Positions 26,585 through 34,855 of a stretch of DNA of 64,000 bases are shown in pieces. This DNA comes from Variovorax sp. 770b2 (GTDB lineage: Bacteria; Pseudomonadota; Gammaproteobacteria; Burkholderiales; Burkholderiaceae_C): positions 2,203,796 to 2,267,795 of the forward strand of contig NZ_FOXJ01000001.1 in assembly GCF_900115685.1 (NCBI RefSeq). Direction: 5' to 3'. A program made the translations under genes and the position numbers. The notes under the pieces are model-generated. The model saw only the letters and a program-made list of their open reading frames with translations. It was not told where the DNA came from and ran no database searches. How positions within the stretch are numbered: position 1 is the stretch's first letter; each line of letters opens with the position of its first letter.

Positions 26585-27499
26585 TCAGCGGCGCACCTTG
26601 ACGGCAAAGAGGCCTTGGGGTCGCATCATCAAGATCAGCACGATCAGCGAGAGCGTCAGCACCTTGGCCATCGAGCCGGTCATGAAGAACTCCGAGATCG
26701 ACTGCGTCTGCGCAATGCCGAAGGCCGAGACCACCGTGCCCAGCAAGCTCGCCGCGCCGCCGAAGGTGACGACCAGGAAGGCATCGACGATGTAGAGCGA
26801 GCCCGAGGTCGGCCCGGTCGAGCCGATGGTGGTGAAGGCCGCGCCGGCCATGCCTGCGATGCCGCAGCCGATGGCGAAGGTCAGGCGGTCGGTCTTCATG
26901 GTGTCGATGCCGGTGGCGTTGGCCATCGTGCGGTTGGCCACGGTGGCACGCACCCTGAGGCCCCAGCGGCTCTTGTGCAGCGCGATCAGCACGCCGGCCG
27001 TGACCAGCGCGGTGAGCGCGAGCACGAAGAGCCCGTTGATCGGAATGTCCAGGCCTTCATGCGGCGTCCACGAGCCCATGATCCATTCGGGCAGCGTGGG
27101 GCTCACTTCCTTCGGGCCGATGAAGGTGCGAAAGATCTGCTGCAGGCCCAGGCTCACGCCCCAGGTGGCGAGCAGCGTGTCGAGCGGGCGCTTGTAGAGG
27201 TGGCGGATCAGCACCCACTCCACGATCCAGCCGACGATGAAGGCGAACACGAAGGCCAGGCCGATGGCGATCGGAAAGTAATACGGCATGAACGCGGGCG
27301 CCATCGTTTCGGTGACGCGCGCAGCCAGGTAGATCGAATAGGCGCCGATGGTCATGAACTCGCCATGCGCCATGTTGATGACGCCCATCTGGCCGAAGAT
27401 GATCGCCAGGCCCAGGCCCATGAGCAGCAGCACCGCGAAGAGGCTCAGCCCCGCGAAGCCCTGCATGAGGCCGATGTTCATCATGTCCGACAGAGTCAT
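26585..27499 (-). CDS. urtB: urea/amide ABC transporter permease UrtB
   Basis: A 304-residue LivH-like permease. Family motifs are GLAIIFGQMGVINMAHGEF, RATVANRTMANATGID and GLVMIG-type loops near the C-terminus. It is the short form, lacking the roughly 200-residue periplasmic N-terminal extension found in some UrtB proteins. It is separated from urtA by 78 bases that contain a palindromic repeat (27530-27566). It forms the translocation channel with UrtC. Confidence 0.91.
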   Translation of the reverse strand: MTLSDMMNIGLMQGFAGLSLFAVLLLMGLGLAIIFGQMGVINMAHGEFMTIGAYSIYLAARVTETMAPAFMPYYFPIAIGLAFVFAFIVGWIVEWVLIRHLYKRPLDTLLATWGVSLGLQQIFRTFIGPKEVSPTLPEWIMGSWTPHEGLDIPINGLFVLALTALVTAGVLIALHKSRWGLRVRATVANRTMANATGIDTMKTDRLTFAIGCGIAGMAGAAFTTIGSTGPTSGSLYIVDAFLVVTFGGAASLLGTVVSAFGIAQTQSISEFFMTGSMAKVLTLSLIVLILMMRPQGLFAVKVRR

Positions 27500-27529
27500 G
27501 GCGGGAAGTCCGGAGTGTTGGGGGTTGCG

Positions 27530-27566
27530 CCCCCTCCCGCAAGCGGGAGAGGGTTCGGGTGAGGGC
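27530..27566. repeat. REP-like palindrome between urtA and urtB
   Basis: CCCCCTCCCGCAAGCGGGAGAGGG followed by TTCGGGTGAGGGC. The central CTCCCGC-AA-GCGGGAG is a 7-bp hairpin. From general familiarity, this block matches a palindromic sequence widely repeated in intergenic regions of high-GC proteobacteria. Sitting inside an operon, it could partly stop transcription or stabilise the urtA message, letting the receptor be made in excess over the membrane subunits. Confidence 0.65.
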
Positions 27567-27577
27567 CGACGCCCTGC

Positions 27578-28852
27578 TTACTGGTAGCCCTTGGGGAACG
27601 GATCGGGTTTGATCAATTCAGCCGATTCGGCAACCACCTTGAACGTGCCGTCCAGCTGCCCTTGCCCGATGCGCGCCTTGCTCCACAGGTGGTGGTTCGC
27701 ATCCAGCTTCACGTAGCCTTCGGGCGCCGTCTTCAGCTCGATGCCCGGCGAGCCCGCCACGACCTTGTCCACGTCGAAGCTGCCGGCCTTCTCCACAGCG
27801 GCCTTCCACAGCCACGGCCCGAGGTAGCCGGCCTGCGTCACGTCGCCGATCACCGCGTCCTTGCCGTACTTCGCCTTGAACGCGGCCACGAACTTCTTGT
27901 TGTTCTCGTTGTCCAGCGACTGGAAGTACTTCATCGACGAGTAGAAGCCCGCGAAGTTCTCGCCGCCCACGCCGGTCATTTCGTCTTCGGTCACGGCCAG
28001 CGTCAGCAGGAACTGCTTGTCGCCGGTGATGCCCGCGGCCTTCAGCTGCTTGTAGAAGGCCACATTGGAGCCGCCCACCACCGCCGCGAAGATGCAGTCG
28101 GGCTTGGCCACCTTGATCTTGTTGATCAGCGAGTTGAAGTTGGTGTGGCCCAGCGGGTAGTACTCCTCGCCCTTGACCGAACCCTTCTGGAAGTTCTCGA
28201 TGTGCTTGCGCGCGATCTTCATCGACGTGCGCGGCCAGATGTAGTCGGAGCCGACGAGGAAGAAGGTCTTGGCCTTCTTCTCCTTCGCGCCCCAGTCCAG
28301 GCCCCAGATGATCTGCTGCGTGGCCTCTTGGCCCGTGTAGATCACGTTCTTGCTCTGCTCCAGGCCTTCGTAGAAGGTCGGGTAGTACAGGAGGCCGTTT
28401 TCCTTTTCGAACACCGGCAGCACGGCCTTGCGCGAGGCGCTGGTCCAGCAGCCGAACACCGCGGCGCAATGGTCGTTGACCAGGAGCTTCTTCGACTTCT
28501 CGGCGAAGGTGGGCCAGTCGGAGGCGCCGTCTTCCTTGATGACCTTGATCTTGCGGCCCAGGATGCCGCCCATGGCGTTGATCTGGTCGATGGCCAGCTG
28601 CTCGGCCTGGATGGAGCCGGTCTCCGAAATGGCCATGGTGCCGGTGGACGAATGCAGCTGTCCCACCGTGACTTCGGTGTCGGTCACCGCGAGCTTGGTG
28701 GTGTTGACCTTGGCGGTGGGGAACTGCGACTGGCCGAAGCTCAGGCCGCTCAGGCCCATGACGGGCAAGGCGGCGGCGCCCTGCAGAAGGCGGCGGCGGC
28801 GCATGGCCAGGGCATCGAGCGTATCGAGGGAGGGATCGGAATCACGCGGCAT
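27578..28852 (-). CDS. urtA: urea/amide ABC transporter substrate-binding protein UrtA
   Basis: A 424-residue periplasmic receptor (Peripla_BP_5/UrtA family). The ATG at 28852 is preferred because GGAG lies six bases upstream. An export signal near residues 17-40 (MRRRRLLQGAAALPVMG..., cut near FGQSQ) has a basic n-region. The UrtA features are VTVGQLHSSTGTMAISETG, FGCWTSASRKAVLPVFE, GLLYYPTFYEGLEQSKNVIYTG and the C-terminal NHHLWSKARIGQ. It is the first gene of urtABCDE-fmdA-fmdB. Close relatives bind urea or short amides (FmdD), so the ligand is one of these. Confidence 0.92.
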   Translation of the reverse strand: MPRDSDPSLDTLDALAMRRRRLLQGAAALPVMGLSGLSFGQSQFPTAKVNTTKLAVTDTEVTVGQLHSSTGTMAISETGSIQAEQLAIDQINAMGGILGRKIKVIKEDGASDWPTFAEKSKKLLVNDHCAAVFGCWTSASRKAVLPVFEKENGLLYYPTFYEGLEQSKNVIYTGQEATQQIIWGLDWGAKEKKAKTFFLVGSDYIWPRTSMKIARKHIENFQKGSVKGEEYYPLGHTNFNSLINKIKVAKPDCIFAAVVGGSNVAFYKQLKAAGITGDKQFLLTLAVTEDEMTGVGGENFAGFYSSMKYFQSLDNENNKKFVAAFKAKYGKDAVIGDVTQAGYLGPWLWKAAVEKAGSFDVDKVVAGSPGIELKTAPEGYVKLDANHHLWSKARIGQGQLDGTFKVVAESAELIKPDPFPKGYQ

Positions 28853-29125
28853 CAGGAACTCCAGGCAGGTTGAGAAGCAGGTTGAGAAAAGCTGAGAAGG
28901 GTGAGCCGCGCACCATCGCAGTGCATCGGACGGTGCCCCGAGCACCATGGCTGGTACTTTAGAAATCAGTTGGCCGCAGGCGAATACGTCATTCAACGTA
29001 GCGGCCGTCCCGCGTCCTGCCCGCAGACTCGCGATCCAGACAACGGTGGTCCGTCAGTGGCAAGCGGCACAGGGAGCGCTTCTTGCTGTACCTGCCCCAT
29101 GCCACCGCCGCCGCGAGAACCCGCC
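28853..29125. promoter_or_regulatory. divergent control region between amide operon and transporter-kinase
   Basis: 273 bases separate the starts of urtA (leftward) and the NCS1-kinase gene (rightward), so promoters for both must lie here or just inside. I see no strong sigma-54 element. TGGTACTTTAGAAATCA (from 28950) is a lower-GC patch where a promoter could sit. No operator can be assigned with confidence. Confidence 0.4.
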
Positions 29126-32100
29126 ATGACATCCGTCTCCGGACAGAAGATCTTTCGCATCCGCCGCGACTACAACGCCTGGGTCGCGAACGAAACGCTG
29201 GAGGACTACGCGCTGCGCTACACGCCGCGCAGCTTTCGCAAATGGTCGGAGTTCCGGGTGGCCAACGCGGCGTTCGGCGCCACCTCGTTCCTCGCGCTGG
29301 AGGCCATCGGCGGGGCCATCGCGCTGAGCTACGGGTTCTCGAACGCGCTGTGGGCCATCCTGGTGGTGGGGCTCATCACCTTCCTCACGGGCCTGCCGAT
29401 CTCGTACTACGCAGCCCGGCACGGCGTGGACATGGACCTGCTCACACGCGGCGCGGGCTTCGGCTACCTGGGCTCCACGCTCACCTCGCTCATCTACGCG
29501 AGCTTCACCTTCATCTTCTTCGCGCTGGAGGCGGCCATCCTCGCGCTGGCGCTGCAGATGTACCTGGACTGGCCGCTGTGGCTGCTCTACCTGGTGTCGT
29601 CCATCGTGATCATTCCGCTCGTGGCGCGCGGCATCACGCTCATCTCGGGGCTGCAGCTGTGGACGCAGCCGATCTGGATCGTGCTGTTCGTCTGCCCCTT
29701 CATCGCGGTGATGGTGAACAAGCCCGAGCTCTACGCCGACTTCACCGGCCTCGTGGGCCGCACCTCTGACAGCAGCGGCTTCGACCCGCTGATGTTCGGC
29801 GCGGCGGCCACGGTGGCCTTCTCGCTCGTGGTGCAGATCGGCGAGCAGGTCGACTACCTGCGCTTCCTGCCCGAGAAGACCGCCGCCAACCGCGGCCGCT
29901 GGTGGGCCGCCGTGCTGATCGCGGGGCCGGGCTGGATCGTGCCGGGCATGCTGAAGATGATGGGCGGCGCCTTCCTCGCCTTCCTCGCGCTGCAGCACGA
30001 GATACCGGCCGCGCATGCGATCGAGCCGACGCAGATGTACCTCACGGGCTTTTCGTACGTGCTGCGCGACCCGGCCTGGGTGCTGGGCATCACGGTGCTC
30101 TTCGTGGTGGTGTCGCAGATGAAGATCAACCTCACCAACGCCTATGCGGGCTCGCTGGCGTGGTCGAACTTCTTCGCGCGCCTCACGCACAGCCACCCGG
30201 GGCGCGTGGTGTGGCTGGTGTTCAACGTGGTCATCGCGATATTGCTGATGGCGCTGGGCGTGTTCGCCGCGCTGGAGCACGTACTGGGCTTCTACAGCAA
30301 CATCGCCATTGCATGGGTGGGTGCGCTGGTGGCCGACCTGGTCATCAACAAGCCGCTGGGCTGGAGCCCGAAGACCATCGAGTTCAAGCGGGCGCACCTG
30401 TACGACATCAATCCCGTGGGCCTGGTCGCGATGCTGGTCGCGGCGGCGCTCGCGATGCTGGCCTACTCCGGCGCATTGGGCCAATGGGCGAAGGCCTTCT
30501 CGCCTTTCATCGCGCTGGCCACCGCGATGGCCGTCTCTCCGCTGCTGGCCTGGAAGACGCGCGGCCGCTACTACCTCGCGCGCACCGACATCGACCGGTG
30601 GGCGCCGGGCGAGAGCGTGAAGTGCTCGGTGTGCGACAACAGCTTCGAGTCGGAAGACATGGCGCACTGCCCCGCCTACAGCGCGCCGATCTGCTCGCTG
30701 TGCTGCACGCTCGAATCGCGCTGCCACGACCGCTGCAAGACCGACTCGCGCGCCGCCGAGCAGATGAGCGGCTGGCTGCAGGCGCTGCTGCCGCCGGCGC
30801 TGTCGGCGCGGCTCAATTTCCGCGTGGCGCACTACCTCTTGATCGCCACCTCGCTGATCGCGCTGCTGGCCACGGTGGTGGGCGTGGTCTATGCGCAGGA
30901 GGCGATCGCGGGCACCAGCGACCCGACCTTGTCCACGGCATTTCTGAAAGTGTTCGCGCTGCTCTCGGTGGTGGCCGCGGTGGCCGCATGGTGGGTGGTG
31001 CTGGGCAGCGAGAGCCGGCAGATGGCGCAGGAGGAATCGAACCGCCACAACAACCTGCTCGCGCTGGAGATCGAAGCCCACCGCCGCACCGACGCCGCGC
31101 TGCAGACCGCCAAGGAAGCCGCCGAGGCCGCCAACCAGGCCAAGACGCGCTACGTCGCGGGCATGACGCACGAGCTGCGCACGCCGCTCAACAGCATCCT
31201 GGGCTACTCGCAGATCCTGCTCAAGGGCGATGCCGTCGCACCGCCGCGCGAGGCCGTGCAGACCATCCACCGCAGCGGCGAGCACATGCTGGGCCTCATC
31301 GACGGCCTGCTCGACCTGGCGCGCATCGAGGCCGGCCGCCTGCAGCTGGAGCCGGCGCCGCTCGCGCTGCCGGCCTTTCTCGACCAGCTCGTGCACATGG
31401 TGCGGCCGCAGGCCGAGAGCAAGGGCCTGGCTTTCGTCTACACGCACGCGGGGCAGTTGCCGGCCTGGGTGCATGCCGATGCCAAGTGGCTGCGGCAGAT
31501 CCTCATCAACCTGCTGACGAACGCGGTGCGCTTCACCGACAGCGGCACCGTCACGCTGCATGTGGACGCGCGGCGCGAGGTGCTGCGCTTCGACGTGGTC
31601 GACACCGGCATCGGCGTCGCGCCGCAGGACCACCTGCGCATCTTCGAGCCCTTCGAGCGCGGGGCCGCGGGGCGCCGCCGCGGCGAGCCGGGCACGGGAC
31701 TGGGCCTCACGATCACCGCGCTGCTGACTTCGCTCATGGGCGGCGAGCTTGTCCTGGCGCAGACCTCGCCCGCGGGCAGCACCTTCAGCGTGCGCGTGTA
31801 CCTGCGCGAAGTGGCCGACCCCGGCCCGCAGGCCAAGGGCGGTGCCTTGCGGCAGCCGGTGACAGGCTACATCGGCGCGCGCCGCACGCTGCTCGTGGTG
31901 GACGACCAGCCCGTGCAGCGCCAGATGCTCGCCGGCATGCTCATGCCGCTGGGCTTCGAGGTGCGCGAGGCCGCGAGCGGCACCGAGTGCCTGGACAGCC
32001 TGCGCGAAGAGCTGCCCTCGGCGATCCTGCTGGACCTCACGATGGACGACATGGACGGCTGGCAGACCGCCACCTCGGTGCGCGCCTCGGGCTTCGAGAG

Positions 32101-32533
32101 CATCCCGATCATCATCGTCTCGGCCAACATGTTCGAGAACCAGACCGAGCGGCTTCGCGCGGCGGGCTGCCAGGCCTTCGTCGGCAAGCCGGTGATCGAG
32201 TCGGTGCTCATCGCCACGCTGGAGCAGCACCTGGGCCTCGAATGGCTGTCGGCGAGCGACGCGATGCCGCCCGCGGGCGACGAAGAAAGCGCGGTGCGCC
32301 CGCCGCAGCTCGTTCTGTCGGAAGACGACCGCGCCGAACTGATGCGCCTCGTGCAGATGGGCCACGTGCGCGGCCTGCAGACGGCGCTCGACCGGCTGGC
32401 CGCGGCATCGCCCGCGGCGGCGGCCACCTGCACGTGGCTGCGCGGCATGGTCACGCGCTTCGACCTGGACAACCTCCGCAACGCACTGGCAGAAGATGCA
32501 GACACTCCTCTCGGCCCCGTCCTTTCGTCCTGA
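29126..32533 (+). CDS. NCS1-transporter / hybrid histidine kinase / receiver fusion
   Basis: A 1135-residue membrane sensor. Residues 1-485 are a full NCS1 (purine-cytosine permease-like) transporter with about 12 TM helices. Residues 500-537 are a cysteine-rich module (C500, C503, C515, C523, C526, C527, C533, C537, plus two His). Two further TM segments (about 568-590 and 610-630) precede a coiled linker, a HisKA domain with phospho-accepting H682 in MTHELRTPLN, and HATPase_c with an N-box near residue 795 and GTGLGLTI. A receiver domain with D970 in ILLDLTMDDMDG and a helical C-terminal tail follow. The ATG at 29126 is chosen because the family N-terminus starts there. It diverges from the urt/fmd operon and overlaps the LuxR-type regulator gene by 38 bases. 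Known relatives in layout are transporter-kinases such as CbrA/CrbS, which use an SSS-type, not NCS1, domain. Sensing urea, amides or nucleobase products is inferred. Confidence 0.9.
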   Translation: MTSVSGQKIFRIRRDYNAWVANETLEDYALRYTPRSFRKWSEFRVANAAFGATSFLALEAIGGAIALSYGFSNALWAILVVGLITFLTGLPISYYAARHGVDMDLLTRGAGFGYLGSTLTSLIYASFTFIFFALEAAILALALQMYLDWPLWLLYLVSSIVIIPLVARGITLISGLQLWTQPIWIVLFVCPFIAVMVNKPELYADFTGLVGRTSDSSGFDPLMFGAAATVAFSLVVQIGEQVDYLRFLPEKTAANRGRWWAAVLIAGPGWIVPGMLKMMGGAFLAFLALQHEIPAAHAIEPTQMYLTGFSYVLRDPAWVLGITVLFVVVSQMKINLTNAYAGSLAWSNFFARLTHSHPGRVVWLVFNVVIAILLMALGVFAALEHVLGFYSNIAIAWVGALVADLVINKPLGWSPKTIEFKRAHLYDINPVGLVAMLVAAALAMLAYSGALGQWAKAFSPFIALATAMAVSPLLAWKTRGRYYLARTDIDRWAPGESVKCSVCDNSFESEDMAHCPAYSAPICSLCCTLESRCHDRCKTDSRAAEQMSGWLQALLPPALSARLNFRVAHYLLIATSLIALLATVVGVVYAQEAIAGTSDPTLSTAFLKVFALLSVVAAVAAWWVVLGSESRQMAQEESNRHNNLLALEIEAHRRTDAALQTAKEAAEAANQAKTRYVAGMTHELRTPLNSILGYSQILLKGDAVAPPREAVQTIHRSGEHMLGLIDGLLDLARIEAGRLQLEPAPLALPAFLDQLVHMVRPQAESKGLAFVYTHAGQLPAWVHADAKWLRQILINLLTNAVRFTDSGTVTLHVDARREVLRFDVVDTGIGVAPQDHLRIFEPFERGAAGRRRGEPGTGLGLTITALLTSLMGGELVLAQTSPAGSTFSVRVYLREVADPGPQAKGGALRQPVTGYIGARRTLLVVDDQPVQRQMLAGMLMPLGFEVREAASGTECLDSLREELPSAILLDLTMDDMDGWQTATSVRASGFESIPIIIVSANMFENQTERLRAAGCQAFVGKPVIESVLIATLEQHLGLEWLSASDAMPPAGDEESAVRPPQLVLSEDDRAELMRLVQMGHVRGLQTALDRLAAASPAAAATCTWLRGMVTRFDLDNLRNALAEDADTPLGPVLSS

Positions 32534-33425
32534 ATCCGAACGCCCCGTGGTGCTGGTGGTGGACGACGCCCCCAGCAGCCTGGGCATGCTGTGCGACACG
32601 CTGGAGGCCAGCGGCTACACCGTGCTGGTGGCGGCCGACGGCGAGGCCGCGCTGCAGCGGCTCGAACTGGTGGTGCCCGACGCAATATTGCTCGACGGCC
32701 TGATGCCCGGCCTCTCGGGCTTCGAGACCTGCCGGCGCATCAAGGCCAACCCGGCGCTCGCGCACATTCCGGTGCTGTTCATGACGGGCCTGTCGGAAAC
32801 CGCGCACGTGGTCGAAGGCTTCGAGTGCGGCGGCGTCGACTACGTGGTCAAGCCCATCCGCGCGCAGGAGGTTCTGGCGCGCCTGCACACGCATGCACGC
32901 AACGCCCGCATCACCCGCATGGCGCGCGATGCGGTCGACGTGGCCGGCATGGGCGTGGTGTTCGTGGACACGCGCGGGCGCATCGCGTGGCGCTCGCCGC
33001 AGGCTGCGCTGTGGCTGCATGCGCTCGAAGATCCGGTGTCGCCGGGGCTGCTGCCGCAGTCGCTCGCACCGGCGCTCGTGCCCGGTGCCGCGATCGCCGT
33101 CGGCACGGCGACGGGCATGCGGCTGTCGGTGCGCAACCTGGGTGCGGCGGCGCTCGGCGAGACGATGCTGCTGTTCGCCATGCAGCGCGATGGCGCCGGG
33201 GGCGCGGCGGGCGCTTCGTCGGCACGGCTCGCCGAAGCGGCCCTTACGCCGCGCGAGACCGAGGTGCTGTCGTGGCTCGCCAAGGGCAAGACCAACCGCG
33301 ACATCGGCGAGATCCTGGGCACCAGCCCGCGCACGGTGAACAAGCACCTGGAGCACATCTTCGAGAAGCTGGGCGTGGAGACGCGCGCGGCGGCCGCGGC
33401 ACTGGCGAGCGGGCAACTGGCCTGA
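32496..33425 (+). CDS. response regulator: receiver, PAS-like region, LuxR-type HTH
   Basis: A 309-residue regulator. The receiver domain at about residues 17-135 has the acidic pair VVDDAP, phospho-accepting D67 in AILLDGLMPG and the conserved Lys in VVKPIRA. A middle segment (about 145-230, VAGMGVVFVDTRGRIAWRS) resembles a PAS domain. The C-terminal LuxR/NarL HTH at about 248-300 contains LTPRETEVLSWLAKGKTNRD and SPRTVNKHLEHIFEKLGV. Overlap of 38 bases with the upstream kinase gene points to a dedicated kinase-regulator pair, analogous in order to CrbS-CrbR. Likely targets are the divergent urt/fmd genes. A GC-rich hairpin with a T-run follows the gene. Confidence 0.9.
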   Translation: MQTLLSAPSFRPESERPVVLVVDDAPSSLGMLCDTLEASGYTVLVAADGEAALQRLELVVPDAILLDGLMPGLSGFETCRRIKANPALAHIPVLFMTGLSETAHVVEGFECGGVDYVVKPIRAQEVLARLHTHARNARITRMARDAVDVAGMGVVFVDTRGRIAWRSPQAALWLHALEDPVSPGLLPQSLAPALVPGAAIAVGTATGMRLSVRNLGAAALGETMLLFAMQRDGAGGAAGASSARLAEAALTPRETEVLSWLAKGKTNRDIGEILGTSPRTVNKHLEHIFEKLGVETRAAAAALASGQLA

Positions 33426-33426
33426 A

Positions 33427-33455
33427 GGGGGGTAGGTACCCACCCCCCGGGTTTT
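33427..33455 (+). terminator. hairpin with T-run after the response regulator gene
   Basis: GGGGGGTAGGTACCCACCCCCC (33427-33448) folds as a 7-bp G/C stem around a GGTACC centre and is followed by GGGTTTT. It starts two bases after the stop codon. It most likely ends the kinase/regulator transcript. Because it also carries a GGTAGGTACC palindrome, a role as a regulator-binding site is an alternative. Confidence 0.65.
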
Positions 33456-33513
33456 CCGGTCATTGAATGCAGAGGCGTTGGTCTGCAGAATGACCGCATC
33501 ACCGGAGATCAAG

Positions 33514-34281
33514 ATGCTCTCGAAACTGCTCCCGTTCTCTTCCCCCGAAAGCGCCTACCGGCACAAGTTCCTGAACAACCAGGACGAGAACCTGTTCATG
33601 GGATCGTTCGAGAGCTTCGCCGCGGCCGAGGCCGGCGCGCCGCCCTCCAAGGCCGTGGGCTACGACCATGCCGAGGCCGCCAGCCTCTACAGCCCGCAGA
33701 TCTATTTCTACGACTACCCGGGCCTGTTCTGGCTGGGCCGCTCGATCGACGCGGGCCTTGCGCGCATCTTCGATCTCGGCGGCCACATCGGCATCAAGTA
33801 CTACGCGTTCCGCCGCGTGCTGAGCTACCCCGGCAACCTGCGCTGGACCGTGTGCGACGTGCCCAGCGTGGTCGACAGCGGCCGCGCGCTGGCCGTGCAG
33901 CGCGAGGCCACCGAACAGCTCGCCTTCACCACCGACTACCGCGACGCCAGCGGCTGCGACGTGCTGTATGCCTCGGGCAGCCTGCAGTACCTGCCGGTGC
34001 GCATCGACGAGATCCTGTCGTCGCTGGCCGCCAAGCCCAGGCGCATCGTGCTGAACACGACGGCCGTGCACCCCGAGCGCACGCTCTTCACGCTCAACAG
34101 CATCGGGGTGGCGGTGTGCCCCTACCGCATCGAGCACTACGACGAGTTGCTGGCCATGCTCACCCGCTCGGGCTACCGCAAGCGCGACGCCTGGCGCAAC
34201 GAAGGCAAGCCGATCGAAGTGCCCTTTGTCGAAGGCGGCGACAAGACCTACTACGCGGGCGGGTGCTTCGACCTGATCTGA
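33514..34281 (+). CDS. TIGR04325-type putative methyltransferase
   Basis: A 255-residue protein. The ATG at 33514 is chosen because GGAG lies six bases upstream; in-frame ATGs at 33463 and 33490 lack one. It resembles the LIC12133/TIGR04325 family of putative methyltransferases often found with surface-polysaccharide genes. Recognisable parts are ARIFDLGGHIGIKYYAFRR (SAM-binding-like glycine motif, near residue 85), WTVCDVPSVV, DVLYASGSLQYLP and RIVLNTTAVHP. There are no polysaccharide genes beside it, so it stands alone here. The substrate is unknown. Confidence 0.75.
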   Translation: MLSKLLPFSSPESAYRHKFLNNQDENLFMGSFESFAAAEAGAPPSKAVGYDHAEAASLYSPQIYFYDYPGLFWLGRSIDAGLARIFDLGGHIGIKYYAFRRVLSYPGNLRWTVCDVPSVVDSGRALAVQREATEQLAFTTDYRDASGCDVLYASGSLQYLPVRIDEILSSLAAKPRRIVLNTTAVHPERTLFTLNSIGVAVCPYRIEHYDELLAMLTRSGYRKRDAWRNEGKPIEVPFVEGGDKTYYAGGCFDLI

Positions 34282-34311
34282 AGCGCTTACGGCAACCGGA
34301 CGCTGTCCGCT

Positions 34312-34743
34312 TCAGACCGCGAACAGCGAATCCAGGTTCGCGAACGACTTCATCTCGATCGCATTGCCCGAGGGGTCGAGGAAGAACATCGTCGCCTGCT
34401 CGCCCGGCTCGCCCTTGAAGCGGATGTAGGGCTCGATCACGAACTTCGTCTGGCGCGCGACGAGCTTGTCGGCCATGGCCTGCCACTTGTCCATGGGAAG
34501 AATGGCGCCGAAGTGGCGCACGGGCACGTCGTGGCCGTCCACCGCACTCAAGGCCTTGTGGCCGCACTCGTCGGGCGCGAGGTGGGCCACGATCTGGTGG
34601 CCATAAAAATCGAAATCGACCCACTGGGGTGCGCTGCGGCCCTCGGGACATCCCAGCAGTTCGCCGTAGAACGCGCGGGCTTCGGCGATATCGCGCACGG
34701 GGAATGCGAGGTGGAAGGGAATCCGTGTTTCTTGGGTGCTCAT
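34312..34743 (-). CDS. VOC-family (glyoxalase/dioxygenase fold) protein
   Basis: A 143-residue single VOC module pair. The N-terminal half has [23 protein letters not shown] and the C-terminal half has [18 protein letters not shown]. Metal-ligand candidates are the first-strand His in FHLAF, the His in VRHFG and the Glu in AIEMK. The ATG at 34743 (MSTQET) is used; the upstream extension has no features. It is divergent from a LysR regulator gene with 112 bases between them, so LysR control is likely. The chemistry is unknown; family members include glyoxalases, extradiol dioxygenases and antibiotic-binding proteins. Confidence 0.82.
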   Translation of the reverse strand: MSTQETRIPFHLAFPVRDIAEARAFYGELLGCPEGRSAPQWVDFDFYGHQIVAHLAPDECGHKALSAVDGHDVPVRHFGAILPMDKWQAMADKLVARQTKFVIEPYIRFKGEPGEQATMFFLDPSGNAIEMKSFANLDSLFAV

Positions 34744-34855
34744 GGGTGTCGTGGTGCGGAGGTGAATCTGGCTTGCCCGAACTTTAAGCAATCATCTCCA
34801 TCACCGAAAACGATATATTTCTTCTCTGAGCCCCAATAATTTCGATGATTCCTCC
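34744..34855. promoter_or_regulatory. divergent promoter region, LysR-type control
   Basis: The AT-rich 112-base gap between the VOC gene and the LysR gene contains an inverted repeat AATCATC (34790-34796) and GATGATT (34844-34850), plus AT-rich patches (GATATATTTC, AATAATTTC). This arrangement is typical for a LysR regulator that controls its own gene and the divergent target. The exact binding site is inferred. Confidence 0.45.

Noticed and set aside
28901..29125. Upstream extension of the NCS1-kinase reading frame
   Set aside because: The 75 extra residues are low-complexity and unlike NCS1 N-termini. The frame is open by chance in the divergent promoter region.
29054..32599. Very long leftward open frame (about 1181 codons) opposite the NCS1-kinase gene
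   Set aside because: It is antisense to a gene with clear domains, is extremely rich in Arg, His and Glu, and has no recognisable domain. Such long frames are a by-product of high GC in the third codon position.
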